64,000 nucleotides of DNA from Littorina saxatilis (taxonomy: Eukaryota; Mollusca; Gastropoda; Littorinimorpha; Littorinidae), in contig NC_090253.1 in the NCBI RefSeq assembly GCF_037325665.1, positions 22,781,283-22,845,282 on the forward strand. The letters run 5' to 3'. Shown piece by piece: positions 24,062-51,447 of this stretch. The notes beneath the pieces are model-generated. The model searched no databases. It saw only the letters and a list, made by a program, of their open reading frames with translations, and was not told the DNA's origin. Position 1 is the stretch's first letter. The number at the start of each line of letters is the position of its first letter. The position numbers and the translations under genes are program-made.

Positions 24062-25270
24062 CTAGGAACAATTCCCTGAAACAAAAAATATCAAGTTTGA
24101 GCATGTTTGAAGCATGAATATTTAAAAAAAAAAAAAAACACCCGAGGACACATCCTTTCAACACGTACAGATGGTGTCACTACGCGTCTGCTGTTTACAA
24201 TAGAGCACACAAAAATGTGTATTTTTAACATTTTTCAGTATTTGCCAAATCTTGGGTCGTTCTGTGTTGTGTACGGCAGTTGTGTGTGTGCAGTGCGTGC
24301 GTGGGCCGTGCGTGCCCGCGCGTGGCCATACGTCACTGTGTGTCACATGTGCTCAGGTGCGTGGCTTGGGTGCGTGTGTGTTTGTGTGTGTGCCGTGTGT
24401 GTGTATGCGCGTGCCTACTTGGCCGGGTGTGTGTGTCAGTGTGTGTGCGTGCTTGTGTGTGTGTGTGTGTGTATGCGTGTGCGTGTGCGTGCATGCATGT
24501 GTGGTTTTTTTTAAACATTTACAGGAGTCTGATATTACTGACCCAGCATATGGCTTACCAATTTCTCCCAGTGGCATATCTCTGTCACCATTTGCGATAC
24601 ATGTCAGTCCAGAGTCGCAGGGACAGTTGACGTAATACATGCGAGAGGCGTCATATTGGTTGTAGTTCATGAAGCACGCTGTAAAGACAAATACAAACAG
24701 TTTGGGTGAAATATGTGCACAGTGTGGATTTTTTTTATGGATTAATTTCTTAAAAGGCTACTGATTTGCATACATTTACAAAATGAATTCAGGCAACAAC
24801 AAAAACAAAAAAATTCCGAACTTGTCTCTCAGAGGTGTTTAGTCAATGATAATGCATAGTGATAGCAACAACAAAATTCAGATTTTCTTTGAGGCGAAAC
24901 GGCTGACAGTTAGCAAGTTGATTCCAGCACCTGCAACAAGTGCACGCATATCATACATCTCTCTCTAAACTATATATAGGCTACTTTATACAATACATGT
25001 TAAAAGGGCACTGCTGAGATACAGGTGTACATTCTTCTTGCCCTTGCTCTCTTCGGACAAAGACTACACTACCACATACACAGACACAGGCAGACAGACA
25101 GATCGACATACACATACACAGACACAGGCAGACAGACAGATCGACATACACATACACAGACACACTGGCAGACAGACAGATCGACACTGATACACATACA
25201 CGGATACAGAGAATAAACAAACAGACACAGACAGACACACGCACGCATGCAAGCACACACACACACACAT

Positions 25271-25319
<49 letters not shown>

Positions 25320-26553
25320 ATCTAATCCTTCCACTCTCCCTCCTTCACCTCACTCCTTCGGCCTACATATACAGCCATTCCTCCTCCCCCTATCTCCCAT
25401 CCCTCCATACCCCCGTCCAACCCGCCCCCCCCCCAAACACACACCATCTGCGATGTGTCCCATAGGGTGACAGCTTCCCACTCCATAGCCGTAGATCGCT
25501 CTCTTGCCGCGAGGGCGCGTGTGAGACAGGCAGCACTGTCCAGTTCCACAGTCCGCAGACGTACTGCACTGCTGACCTTTGGTCGCTACCAGCTGGGCAG
25601 CGCTGTAGCACACCTGATCAAGAGAAGTGATGAACGACACACAATTAACGGCAACAACAACAAAAACAAAACAACAACAGTGACAACAAAATGAAAAACG
25701 AAAACAAAAACAAAAACAGGGGAACAGGACAAAGACATCTGTTTAATTTTGAACGAAACAGGCTCACATGTTATGTGCGGTCTTTTAAATGAGTGGACAC
25801 TTCGTCCTCCGTCCGACTGCCTATTATTTGTGGGTGGACAAACACAGCCATACACGCAGTACGAGCCTACTCAAGTCTACGAGTGCACGTGGGAGCTGCA
25901 ATCTTCGAGCTCAGACGAAGAAGGAGATCACATTTCCAATATAGGAGACTCGTTGTCTTCCGCGAGTCTGAAACTTCACTAAAGCATACCTGTCATAAAC
26001 AAACACCTGCTAGGTAGTAGGGGCACTTTGCACGAGAGTACACCTCCAGATAGGGGGCACTTTGCACGAGAGTACACCTCCAGATAGGGGCACTTTGCAC
26101 GAGAGTACACCTCCAGATAGGGGGCACTTCGATCTTACCCACCACTGGTATCTAAACTTGACTTATCTTACCAAGACCTAATACCACGTGTAATACATGT
26201 TCTTATTTGGACATTTAAAAAAAAAACTTATACACAATCTTACTTTGAATCCATTTCTTATTATGTTTGGGTGTTATTTTGCCCCAAACGGCACAATTTC
26301 TGAAAAAGGTTTTATTTCAGGAGCATGTTTTAGAGAGTCAAGTAGGCTATACTGGTCAATGGAGGACAGTTGCATTGAATGGGCTCCATCTTTTCATTTG
26401 AGGACACCTCATAGAAGAGGACGCCTTGTGTTTTCTGCAGAACCAGTCAAACATGCATGTCCTTTAAGGACATCTGAAAGAAAGAGAGAGAGAGGGGGGG
26501 AGTGAGAGAGAGGAGAGGAATGGAGAGGGAGAGGGAGAGGGGGGGGGGGGGAG

Positions 26554-26591
<38 letters not shown>

Positions 26592-26743
26592 GGGGGAGTG
26601 AGAGAGAGGAGAGGAATGGAGAGGGAGAGAGAGAGAAAGAGAGAGAGAGAGTGAAAGAGATAGAGATGGGGGAGATAGAGAGAGGGAGAGAGAGAGGGGG
26701 GAACAGAGAGATGGAGAGAGAGAGACAGAAAGAGATATAGAGG

Positions 26744-26792
<49 letters not shown>

Positions 26793-26944
26793 GGGGGAGT
26801 GGGAGAGAGGAGAGGAATGGAGAGGGAGAGAGAGAGAAAGAGAGAGAGAGAGTGAAAGAGATAGAGATGGGGGAGATAGAGAGAGGGAGAGAGAGAGGGG
26901 GGAACAGAGAGATGGAGAGAGAGAGACAGAAAGAGATATAGAGG

Positions 26945-26995
<51 letters not shown>

Positions 26996-27028
26996 GGGGG
27001 AGTGGGAGAGAGGAGAGGAATGGAGAGG

Positions 27029-27063
<35 letters not shown>

Positions 27064-27173
27064 TGAAAGAGATAGAGATGGGGGAGATAGAAAGAGGGAG
27101 AGAGAGAGAGAGGGGGGAACAGAGAGAGGGAGACAGAGAGAGAGAAAGAGATATAGAGGGGGAGAGAGAGAGG

Positions 27174-27265
<92 letters not shown>

Positions 27266-27331
27266 GTGTAAATAAGAGAAAAACTGGACACTTACTAGAG
27301 CCAACAAGACAATACAAACGAACGTCTTCAT
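24062..27331 (-). CDS. Secreted prokineticin/astakine-like cysteine-rich protein
   Basis: Four coding exons: 27296-27331, 25445-25613, 24559-24678, 24062-24075; GT-AG, phases agree, 339 nt, 112 aa. Residues 1 to about 19 are a signal peptide (MKTFVCIVLLALVCYSAAQ). The mature chain has ten cysteines at 28, 34, 39, 40, 60, 70, 87, 89, 95 and 111, in the prokineticin/colipase-like order: C-x5-C-x4-CC, then SC, C, CPC, C, C. Tracts CSTSADCGTGQCC, NCPCDSGLTC and PLGEIGNCS fit that family. A dibasic-like RPRGKR lies at 45-50. The last exon encodes only the end of Gly109 plus Asn-Cys-Ser-stop, preceded by a strong acceptor (ttttttgtttcag); it supplies the tenth cysteine. Family proteins act extracellularly as cytokines or hormones; the ligand role here is inference. 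Intron 1 has a 780-nt GA/CT tract. Confidence 0.85.
24260..24505. repeat. Degenerate (GT)n region in intron 3 of the prokineticin-like gene
   Basis: GT/GC-rich dinucleotide sequence, with purer gt runs near 24450-24470. It lies between coding exons 3 and 4. Frames through it are Cys-Val or His-Thr repeats and carry no gene. Confidence 0.8.
25064..25316. repeat. Compound cagacaga / acacac repeat in intron 2
   Basis: About three near-identical 40-bp blocks (aggcagacagacagatcgac followed by atacacatacacagacac) run from 25079 to about 25200, followed by a (CA)n run at 25254-25313. It is tandem simple sequence within intron 2 of the prokineticin-like gene. Confidence 0.85.
26018..26128 (+). repeat. 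About 41-bp tandem repeat, three units
   Basis: The block ggggcactttgcacgagagt plus acacctccagata occurs three times (near 26029, 26055 and 26091), then a fourth partial copy begins at about 26119. The units differ only by G-run length. It lies in intron 1 of the prokineticin-like gene. Function unknown. Confidence 0.88.
26482..27265. repeat. GA polypurine tract with about 202-bp higher-order repeat
   Basis: Degenerate (GA)n in which a complex block (ggggggagtgggagagagga, then aatggagaggg, atagagatgggggagatag, ggggggaacagagag) recurs near 26597, 26798 and 27001. It starts about 30 nt inside intron 1 of the prokineticin-like gene, so on the sense strand the signal-peptide exon is followed by an almost pure pyrimidine tract. 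Open frames here are artefacts. Confidence 0.9.
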
Positions 27332-27470
27332 GCTGCTGAACTAGAGCAATGTTGTGTCAAATGTGTCTTCTGATAATGGGGTCTGCCACAAATTCACGCA
27401 CGCACGTACACACACTCACATTGAACAGCCCTATATATATATATATACACCTCTTTACCCATTTCAACTA

Positions 27471-27645
27471 CATTGGAGCCCCCCTTTTACGATCTCAAGA
27501 AATCTGACAAAATCAGGTCTTAAAAAAAGGGGAGTCTTGAAATAGGAGTGAATTTACAGAGGTTATGAACAGAAAGTCTGAGAAAACAGGGTCTTAAAAA
27601 GAACAAAGTCTTAAATTGCGGGGCCTTAATAGGAGGGTTCCACTG
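27471..27645. mobile_element. Pogo-type MITE upstream of the prokineticin-like gene
   Basis: The ends cattggagcccccctttta and aggagggttccactg are inverted, with TA at 27469-27470 and 27646-27647. The interior has aaatcaggtcttaaaaaaag. It lies about 140 bp upstream of the start codon, in the presumed promoter region. Confidence 0.85.
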
Positions 27646-27969
27646 TATCTTTCAGGGCAAGATAGTGCCCGACACTCCTTGTTCTAAAGATAAGAATTTA
27701 GGATTGCCGGTCACACACAGACAGAGACACCTATGCTCACATTTTGGGCTTGTACTTTTAGGCTTAAAATATGTTTTTTATAGCATTTTGTCAATTGAAG
27801 ATTTTTCCCTCAAATTTATAGCATTTTACTGTGTGTTTGTGTGTGTATGTGTATGTGTATGTGTGTGTGTGTGCATCTCTGTGTGTGTGTGCTTTGATTT
27901 GAATGTTGTAAAGTTAGGATCTGATGTATCCCCTTCAGTGCAAAAAAATATGATTTTGTGCTATTTCTC

Positions 27970-28106
<137 letters not shown>

Positions 28107-28360
28107 CGTCAACAATTCAACAAAAAGGCAGACACAGGTAGTTATATTCCTTTTACATTTTTATTCCTGATCAAGTATGTGTTATAGAGCAAATGATATT
28201 AAATTAAATGCAGATATGTTCACTTCAAAACAAACACAGGATTTGTGAAAATGAGTATATGATTTGTTCTGTTTGCATTGATCAAGTTCATAACTGAATT
28301 TTGTAATCAATAATGTGTTCATCAACAACTCCAAAACAAATTTAAAGAAGCACTCGCAAC

Positions 28361-28662
28361 ACCGGCACGTTTGGCCTAGTGGTAAGGCGTCCGCCCCGTG
28401 ATCAGGAGGTCGTGGGTTCGAACCCCGGCCGGGTCATACCTAAGACTTTAAAATTGGCAATCTAGTGCCTGCTCCGCCTGGCGTCTGGCATTATGGGGTT
28501 AGTGCTAGGACTGGTTGGACCGGTGTCAGAATGTGACTGGGTGAGACATGAAGCCTGTGCTGGAACTTCTGTCTTGTGTGTGGCGCACGTTATATGTCAA
28601 AGCAGCACCGCCCTGATATGGCCCTTCGTGGTCGGTTGGGCGTTAAGCAAACAAACAAACAA
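28361..28662 (+). mobile_element. tRNA-derived SINE with (CAAA)n tail, copy 2
   Basis: Same family as 9049-9356, differing by scattered substitutions. The A box tttggcctagtggtaaggcg and B box gggttcgaaccccggccggg are intact. The target duplication agcactcgcaac lies at 28349-28360 and 28663-28674. Intergenic. Confidence 0.93.
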
Positions 28663-28801
28663 AGCACTCGCAACTTATCAAAATGCAAAATACCCAAGGT
28701 ATCAATAAGGTGTGAGCAAGTTGGACCTCATTTGTTTAGGTAGTTCTGTTAAAATACGTGTACTATGAGCAAAAATATATTTTCAGTTTATCAATCACAG
28801 C

Positions 28802-29003
<202 letters not shown>

Positions 29004-30311
29004 CATTGTGGCAGGTTTTCCTCACCACCATACAGTAAACTTGCAACGTAATATTTCTTTACAAGATCAAATCCAGTGGCCCTCACTGAAACGGGTCACT
29101 CTTAAATACAGTGATTGCAATAAATGTATCAGCAAAAACGATCAACCAAAATATCAACCAGTATGCATGACACGTTGCTGTTTTTATTTCACATTCTAGG
29201 ATTTTGAGAATTTTCTGGAAAAATATGGGACATTTCGTTTTAAGCAAGATCCAAGCAACACTCCTATAAATTTATTTCAAGTGAACAGCTGACAAACTGT
29301 GTACCAAGAGTGCACATGTACTAATAGCTGATTATTTATCCTGCCATAAATAGCTTCCACACTAAATGCTCAATGTCAATAAGAGGTGACCATATCAGTT
29401 TTTCGTTGTCCGGGGGTCCTGCGGCTAATTCAAAACGATGTAAAAGTTAAATTTATATCGCCTCTGCCGTGAGCTAACTGCGGCACATCAATACATGTCA
29501 ATTACTTCTATCTCCTAGTCCTGAGAGCAATAAATACTACCAAAAATGTCATATCCGTTACTGTCAGGGCGTACTTTTTAAGAACATACATGTACATTTA
29601 TTTTAAATTATAGACAAACTCTTTCTGATCACATGCAATATCATTTTAAATGACACGACTATCAGTGCTGTTGCTGCAGTCATTTTTGTGCAGGAGAAGT
29701 TCTTGTGCGTCAACACCATGACTATAAGTAAATGGTCGGGGAAATAGGCACAAAAGCAGTAACTTCTTTCGGGAATATAATTAGATCCCATTTTTGTGGC
29801 CTTTTTACACACAAATATCCCTAAAACAACCTTTAGGTTTTGTACAAGGCTTTGTTTATTGCTGAGGTAGGTCTGAGTCTATCAAATAGGCAACAAAGAG
29901 AGAAAAAAATAGACTTGGGGGTTCCACAACCATCATCTAAGTTACCGGCTTTTTCTAGCACAAGAAAACAATTTAAATGTTCAACAACTATAAAACACGA
30001 AATCATACATGCACCATCATATCTCATTATCACATCTTGAATCCTTGACGAGACAAGCCGGCCAAATGACCAAATGACGGTGAGCTGAAAAGACAACCAA
30101 ACTGGGCTTGTTCTAGTCACAAATATCAGATTTTATCCTCAGTGTATTTTATTACCAATTCATGTCTGAATATTATAGGTCAACTGGTCCTCAGAAGTTG
30201 TAAAACTCAAATAGTCAGTCAGTCAGCGCCAGCGCAAAACCTAAAAATACACTTCTTGATAGTCCATCAAGACATTTCATATAAGCCCTGGCCTGGCCAA
30301 AAGCAAAGTGT
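29004..30311. other. Intergenic and ERK5 3' flank, nothing recognised
   Basis: AT-rich single-copy-looking DNA between the GA tract and the ERK5 stop codon (30312-30314). It must include the ERK5 3' UTR, but no polyadenylation site can be chosen with confidence. No repeat boundaries or coding exons were recognised. Confidence 0.5.
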
Positions 30312-46279
<15,968 letters not shown>

Positions 46280-46745
46280 AAGTAATTCTTCTTCTTCTAC
46301 GTTCCCGGGTAATGTATGGCCATGTTGGGTTTGATGCGTGCATGCCTGGTTTTCTCCTGTAGATGGGTGTCGGCACAGAAGGTCTGCCCGCTGTCCTCAG
46401 CCAACATGCTCCGTCTTCATGGCAGCTCAAATTTTTTATCGAGGTTCTCTCCTCTAGATCCGCCGTGTTTCGCCTAGGGGCTTTCGCTGCCTAGTTGATA
46501 GGGTCACCTCGTAGAGGATGTGGTCATAGACCACGCACGGTCGGTCTTGGGATAGGGAAACGTTATGCTAGTCCGGAGGGATTACGCCACAATGGCCACC
46601 TCGCGAAGACCCAGGGTCCTAGACTAGGGAGGTCCAAGGGGGAGCACCGGGAGGGCTACCCCTCTACCCGCACCTCCAACACAATCCCTTCCCCTGGTAG
46701 CTTCATCCCCAAGGAGGAAACAAAGCTACCTGCAACACCCCAAAC
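46280..46745. repeat. Unclassified GC-rich dispersed-type repeat
   Basis: The block starts at a (TTC)n and runs through ctgtagatgggtgtcggcac, agggtcacctcgtagaggat, ccgggagggctacccctcta and aggaggaaacaaagctacct. It is GC-rich against AT-rich flanks and has no credible coding frame. No second copy is in the window, so family and ends are open. Confidence 0.4.
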
Positions 46746-47210
46746 AAAAGTAATAAAACAATATACACACACAATGTTGGTGCCGGTGCATATACTGATA
46801 TGTGTGTGTGCACATGATTTTGTGTTTTGCACAAAATTATAATGTCCTATTAAAATGTCTGAAAGCAGTCAAATACATGTCCTATGGATGCCGGAAAGCT
46901 CAGGACATTTGTCCTATAGGTATGAATTTGTGGCAACATCACTGTAAATTTCACCCTTAAATTACACACTCACTGTAAACATAATGGCTTTTAAGAGAAT
47001 TAACAATAACACTGTTAAACAAGAAATGAAAACCAACCAAGATTTTCTAACCGCAACAGTATTACTAGGTAAATTAAACTCAGGCTTACACAACACTTGT
47101 TGTCTCCCTTACATAAATTACAATGTTAGTAATGCTACATCAATCATGCTGTGTAACTGACAAGTGACAGCTAGGAGATGACAAGTTGAAATGCAAGTTC
47201 TGTGAGTACA

Positions 47211-47390
47211 GCTTGTGGAACCACCCTTTCTCGACCTCAAAACATCAGGTGTTAAAAAGGACAAAGTGTTAAATAGGAGGTAAATTTAAAAGGTCACGCA
47301 CACACAATCTTAAAAAGTAAGGTTTTCATTTATAAGGGGAAAGTCTTGACCAGGGGAGAGGGTGGGTTAAGATGTCAACGGTATGAAGAA
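47211..47390. mobile_element. Degenerate pogo-type MITE
   Basis: Contains cagcttgtggaaccaccctt, aaacatcaggtgttaaaaag, tcttaaaaagtaaggttttc and aaagtcttgaccaggggaga, the same word order as 27471-27645 but diverged. End boundaries are uncertain. Confidence 0.6.
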
Positions 47391-47737
47391 AAGCAGTGCA
47401 CAGAGATAGCCAGTTGAGTTATACATGAGGTATCTATACACAGACTGTCGCGATGGAAATGAATTATTCCTTCAAATAAAGTTAGAACAAGACTTTTAGT
47501 TACTATACAGACCTGGGAACCCCTGTTTTGCACTTTGAGTATTCTCAAGGAAACTTAGTGTATTTTCAGAAAAATGAGCGTACTCCACACAACATTTGAA
47601 CTGCCATGATTTCACACGCGTCAGTCGCACCGTTAATTAAGTTTACCAATACGTTTAAAACAAATTCTTCTTTTAATGTGTACTGACAAAACCTGCAATC
47701 ATGTGTCAAAATCCAAGATCGGCTTCGGGATGAGCTT

Positions 47738-48087
47738 GTTTGTTTGTTTGTTCGTTCATGGGCTGAAACTCTCACGGCTTTTATGTGTATGACCGTTTTT
47801 ACCTCGCCATTTAGGCAGCCATACACCGCTTTCGGAGAAAGCATGCTGGGTATTTTCGTGTTTCTATAACCCACCGAACTTTGACATGGATTACAGGATC
47901 TTTTTCGTGCGCACTTGGTCTTGTGCTTGCGTGTACACACGGGGGTGTTCGGACACCGAGGAGAGTCTGCACACAAAGTTGACTCTGAGAAATAAATCTC
48001 TCGCCGAACGTGGGGACGAACTCACGCTGACAGCGGCCAACTGGATACAAATCCAGCGCGCTACCGACTGAGCTACATCCCCGCCCT
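47738..48087 (-). mobile_element. tRNA-derived SINE, head 1 with core X
   Basis: On the minus strand: gggcggggatgtagctcagt, gagttcgtccccacgttcgg, then core X and a (CAAA)n-like tail. The target duplication gggatgagctt lies at 47727-47737 and 48088-48098. It is closely related to 5875-6254. Confidence 0.92.
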
Positions 48088-48261
48088 GGGATGAGCTTTT
48101 TAAGAAAAGTAGTCTAGGAATTGTACTCGTCGTATTTTTTAACCACTGACCGTACTGCTCGTATTCTAGACAATCACGCGTACAAAATACGGCGAAATCG
48201 TATGGGTTCCAAGGTCTGTTACTATTTAACTTGAAATAGTTTTCACTGTTGACTTTCTATC

Positions 48262-48324
48262 CAAACACACACACACACACACATACATAGACGAACAGAC
48301 AGATACATACACACACAAACACAT

Positions 48325-48361
<37 letters not shown>
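48262..48361 (+). repeat. Compound CA microsatellite
   Basis: (CA)n runs broken by tacatagacgaacagacaga and similar sequence, just upstream of the LINE fragment. Confidence 0.9.
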
Positions 48362-48362
<1 letters not shown>

Positions 48363-48535
48363 ATGTAGTTGTACCCAAAACCTGTACTTCACTATACTTA
48401 CTAACTTAGTATACTACTACTTCTACTACTAGGTCAAGTTGTACCACTGCATGACTACATTTGTAGTCACGAGGACTATGTAAGGACAGTACCAGTAGAT
48501 GATAATAAAGTTCAGTTCAAGATTATCATGTCACG

Positions 48536-50869
48536 ATGACTTCACACTTGATTTTTCACTGTTTACAATTAGGCTTGTTAAAGTTTCACGGTCATACACT
48601 GGACCTTATCCTCCATAGAGAAAGTGATAACCTTGTGCACTCTACCCGTCTGTGTCATGACCTGTCATCGGATCATACATCCCTTCTCTGCAGCCTCAGT
48701 GTTCCCAAACCCACCCCACTTCCACAGTTCAAGTCCATCCGGAACATCAACAAGATCAGACCTCTTGACTTTGCTCGAGACCTGGCTGACTCCATTACAC
48801 CTGACACCTCCCTTCCCGACCTAAATCTTCACCTCCGACAGACCCTGGACAAGCATGCCCCTGTACGCCAGATACAGGTGCGGCAGCAACGCAAGCCAAC
48901 TCCATGGTTCAACTCCATTTCCACAGAGCTCACTGAACTAAAACGACATCGTCGTCAGTCTGAGCGTCGCTGGCTAGCTTCTAAACTAACAGTCCACAAG
49001 CAGATCTACGAAACAGCGAAGCAGAAAGTGACTGATCTCGTCCAAGGTGCGAAGACTGCCTTCTACTCTGCTCGCGTCTCTGCTAGCAGCTCGTGTAAAG
49101 AACTCTACAGAAACATGAACACGATTCTGGGCAAAGTACAAAAGGTCATCCTTCCATTAACGATCCCGACTACTGAACTTCCAACTGCATTCTCGGACTT
49201 CTTTCTTCAAAAGATCGTGTCCATTCGAGACAGTTTCCCCCAGCCCTCACTCAGCAACGTCACCACTGAGACGTACACTGGTTCTCCATTGTTTAACTTT
49301 ACACCAGTGTCCGAAAAGTTTGTTCTAGAGACTCTTCAAAAGTCTGCAAAAAAGTCGTGTGAGCTAGACCCGATTCCATCAAAACTTTTCCACGACAATC
49401 TCGAAACCCTTCTGCCCACCATTACAAACATTGTAAATGAATCACTGACCACTGGTACTGTCCCTTCTAGTTTCAAAGAGGCAGTTGTAAAACCCATTCT
49501 AAAGAAAGCCTCACTAGATCCTAACCAACTGAAGAACTATAGACCTATCTCAAATCTTCCCTTCCTTTCTAAGCTTCTTGAAAAAATCGTTCTCCACCAA
49601 CTTGCTTCCCATCTCTCTTGTAACAATCTCCTGAGCCCTCACCAGTCTGCTTACCGTCCAGGACACAGTACAGAGACCGCTATTCTACGCGTAGTAAATG
49701 ATCTCTTAGTCTCCCTTGATGAAGATAAAGTTTCGGTTCTTCTACTTTTGGACCTTTCGGCTGCGTTCGATACCATCGATCACGAAATTCTTCTCCGTCG
49801 GTTGGAGCAGGCTTTTGGCATTCGCAATACCGCACTTCAGTGGTTTCGGTCTTATCTAACTGAGAGAAAGCAGTTTGTTCTTGTTGGTGACCACCAGTCA
49901 GCCACAGTTCCCCTTGAGTTTGGCGTCCCACAAGGCTCTGTGCTGGGTCCTGTCCTTTTTATTCTCTATACAACTCCTCTGTCCAATGTAATCTCGACTC
50001 ATTCCGTCGAGCATGAAATGTTCGCAGACGACACACAACTATACAAATCAGAATCACCTGAAAACATTCCTAACCTCCTTCACTCTCTAGACATCTGTAC
50101 TTCAACTGTTAAAACATGGATGTCAGAAAATAAACTTAAACTGAATGACGATAAGACCGAGGCGATGTGTTTCTCAAAATCCAAAAAAACTCACTCTCTT
50201 CCAAAAGCAGTAACACTCGGTGCTGTTAGCATTGATTTTGCAGATAAAGTCCGCGATCTTGGAGTCATTATTGACCGCGATCTGACTATGAAACAGCATG
50301 TCACCAAAACCTGCCAGGCCGCATACATTGAGTTGAAAAGGATTAGTTCAGTCCGCTCTTGTCTGACTGAAGAGGCCACCAAAACACTAATTTCTTCGTG
50401 TGTGCTATCTAGAATAGACTTTTGTAATTCAGTACTAATCGGTAGCCCCCAGACTATCATCCAACCACTGCAAAGGGTTCAACATTCAGCTGCAAGATTA
50501 ATTTGTAAATCCTCCAAGAAGCAACCTTGTACTCCCCTTTTGAAATATCTGCACTGGCTTCCGGTCAATCAAAGAATTAAGTACAAAAGCTCGTGTCTCT
50601 GTTTTAAAATCATCACTGGTTCTGCACCTTTATATCTGTCTGAACTCGTAAACCTGTACGTCCCTTCCAGATCGCTGCGCTCTGCCGCTGACACTCGAAT
50701 GTTCCGAATTCCAACAAAAAAAAGAAAAGTACATGGACAACGCGCATTTTCATTTGCTGCTGTTAAAACATGGAACTCCCTTCCTTATTCTGTCAGACAT
50801 AGTCCATCCTATTCTTCTTTTAGATCAAATCTGAAAACGCACCTGTTCACACAGCATTTTCTAGACTAA
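48536..50869 (+). CDS. LINE open reading frame, CR1/L2-like, N-terminus missing
   Basis: Non-LTR retrotransposon polyprotein fragment, 777 codons without a stop. The first part (GHTLDLILHRESDN, LSSDHTSL) is the last motif block of an apurinic-type endonuclease; most of that domain is missing. The reverse transcriptase is complete: NYRPISNLPFLSKLLEKIV, SAYRPGHSTETAILRV, LLLLDLSAAFDTIDHEIL, GVPQGSVLGPVLFILYTTPL, FADDTQLY (catalytic Asp-Asp in 496-499), GVIIDRDLTMKQHV. The end carries PLLKYLHWLPVNQRIKYK and WNSLPYSVR, common in CR1/L2/Rex1-type elements. An intact frame of this length implies a fairly recent insertion, but the missing 5' part means it is not autonomous. The ATG used is simply the first in frame. 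Confidence 0.93.
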   Translation: MTSHLIFHCLQLGLLKFHGHTLDLILHRESDNLVHSTRLCHDLSSDHTSLLCSLSVPKPTPLPQFKSIRNINKIRPLDFARDLADSITPDTSLPDLNLHLRQTLDKHAPVRQIQVRQQRKPTPWFNSISTELTELKRHRRQSERRWLASKLTVHKQIYETAKQKVTDLVQGAKTAFYSARVSASSSCKELYRNMNTILGKVQKVILPLTIPTTELPTAFSDFFLQKIVSIRDSFPQPSLSNVTTETYTGSPLFNFTPVSEKFVLETLQKSAKKSCELDPIPSKLFHDNLETLLPTITNIVNESLTTGTVPSSFKEAVVKPILKKASLDPNQLKNYRPISNLPFLSKLLEKIVLHQLASHLSCNNLLSPHQSAYRPGHSTETAILRVVNDLLVSLDEDKVSVLLLLDLSAAFDTIDHEILLRRLEQAFGIRNTALQWFRSYLTERKQFVLVGDHQSATVPLEFGVPQGSVLGPVLFILYTTPLSNVISTHSVEHEMFADDTQLYKSESPENIPNLLHSLDICTSTVKTWMSENKLKLNDDKTEAMCFSKSKKTHSLPKAVTLGAVSIDFADKVRDLGVIIDRDLTMKQHVTKTCQAAYIELKRISSVRSCLTEEATKTLISSCVLSRIDFCNSVLIGSPQTIIQPLQRVQHSAARLICKSSKKQPCTPLLKYLHWLPVNQRIKYKSSCLCFKIITGSAPLYLSELVNLYVPSRSLRSAADTRMFRIPTKKRKVHGQRAFSFAAVKTWNSLPYSVRHSPSYSSFRSNLKTHLFTQHFLD

Positions 50870-51447
50870 CCAGTAACTCCCAAACTGTCTGGTGACCCCT
50901 GCAGCAGCCAGTGATCTGGAAATCGTGTGCTGCTACTTTTTTCTCTTTTCCTTGTGCAAACTACAAATCGGTTTATCTAGTCAGATAAATGGATGTGCAT
51001 AAGCACGAGCTTGGTTTTGTGATTATATCTGCGGCTTTTTTGTGTGTACGCCATGTATGCAGATTGTGTAGGTATATTAGTATTCATGTGTGAGTGCATG
51101 TGTATGTGTTGTATGTATGTGTGTGCGCCTGTCTGTATGCGTGTGTGTGTGTTTGTGTGCGTGTGTGTGTGTGTGTGTGTGTGAACGTGTGTCTGTGTGT
51201 CTGTGTGTATCTGTGAATGTGTGTGGTCATAGCATGTGTGTGTGTATGCGCACGCGTATGTGCGTGCGCACGCGTGTGTTTGTTTGCGACTGCATGGATT
51301 TAAACGATGAATTTGCTTTTGTACTCCTGTTCTTTTTGTGTATTAATGCTGTATTTTGGTTTTGTACATGTGTATAGCAATGTCATTGTAAAGCGCTTAG
51401 AGCTTCTAGGTAAGCGCTCTATAAGTTTCCATTATTATTATTATTAT
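48536..51447 (+). mobile_element. 5'-truncated LINE with (ATT)n tail, CR1/L2-like
   Basis: The element covers the 777-codon frame, about 560 bp of 3' untranslated sequence including a GT-rich stretch (51080-51290), and a 3' end reading aaagcgcttagagcttctag, ggtaagcgctctataag and (ATT)n at 51430-51447. A similar gcgctatataaatgctc plus (ATT)n end lies at 63385-63420. The 5' boundary is set only by the loss of endonuclease homology. Confidence 0.85.

Noticed and set aside
24506-24558. Alternative C-terminus of the prokineticin-like protein by read-through (KPYAGSVISDSCKCLKK then His-Thr repeats)
   Set aside because: A strong donor lies at 24558 and the 24062-24075 exon restores the conserved GNC end, while read-through runs into a CA repeat.
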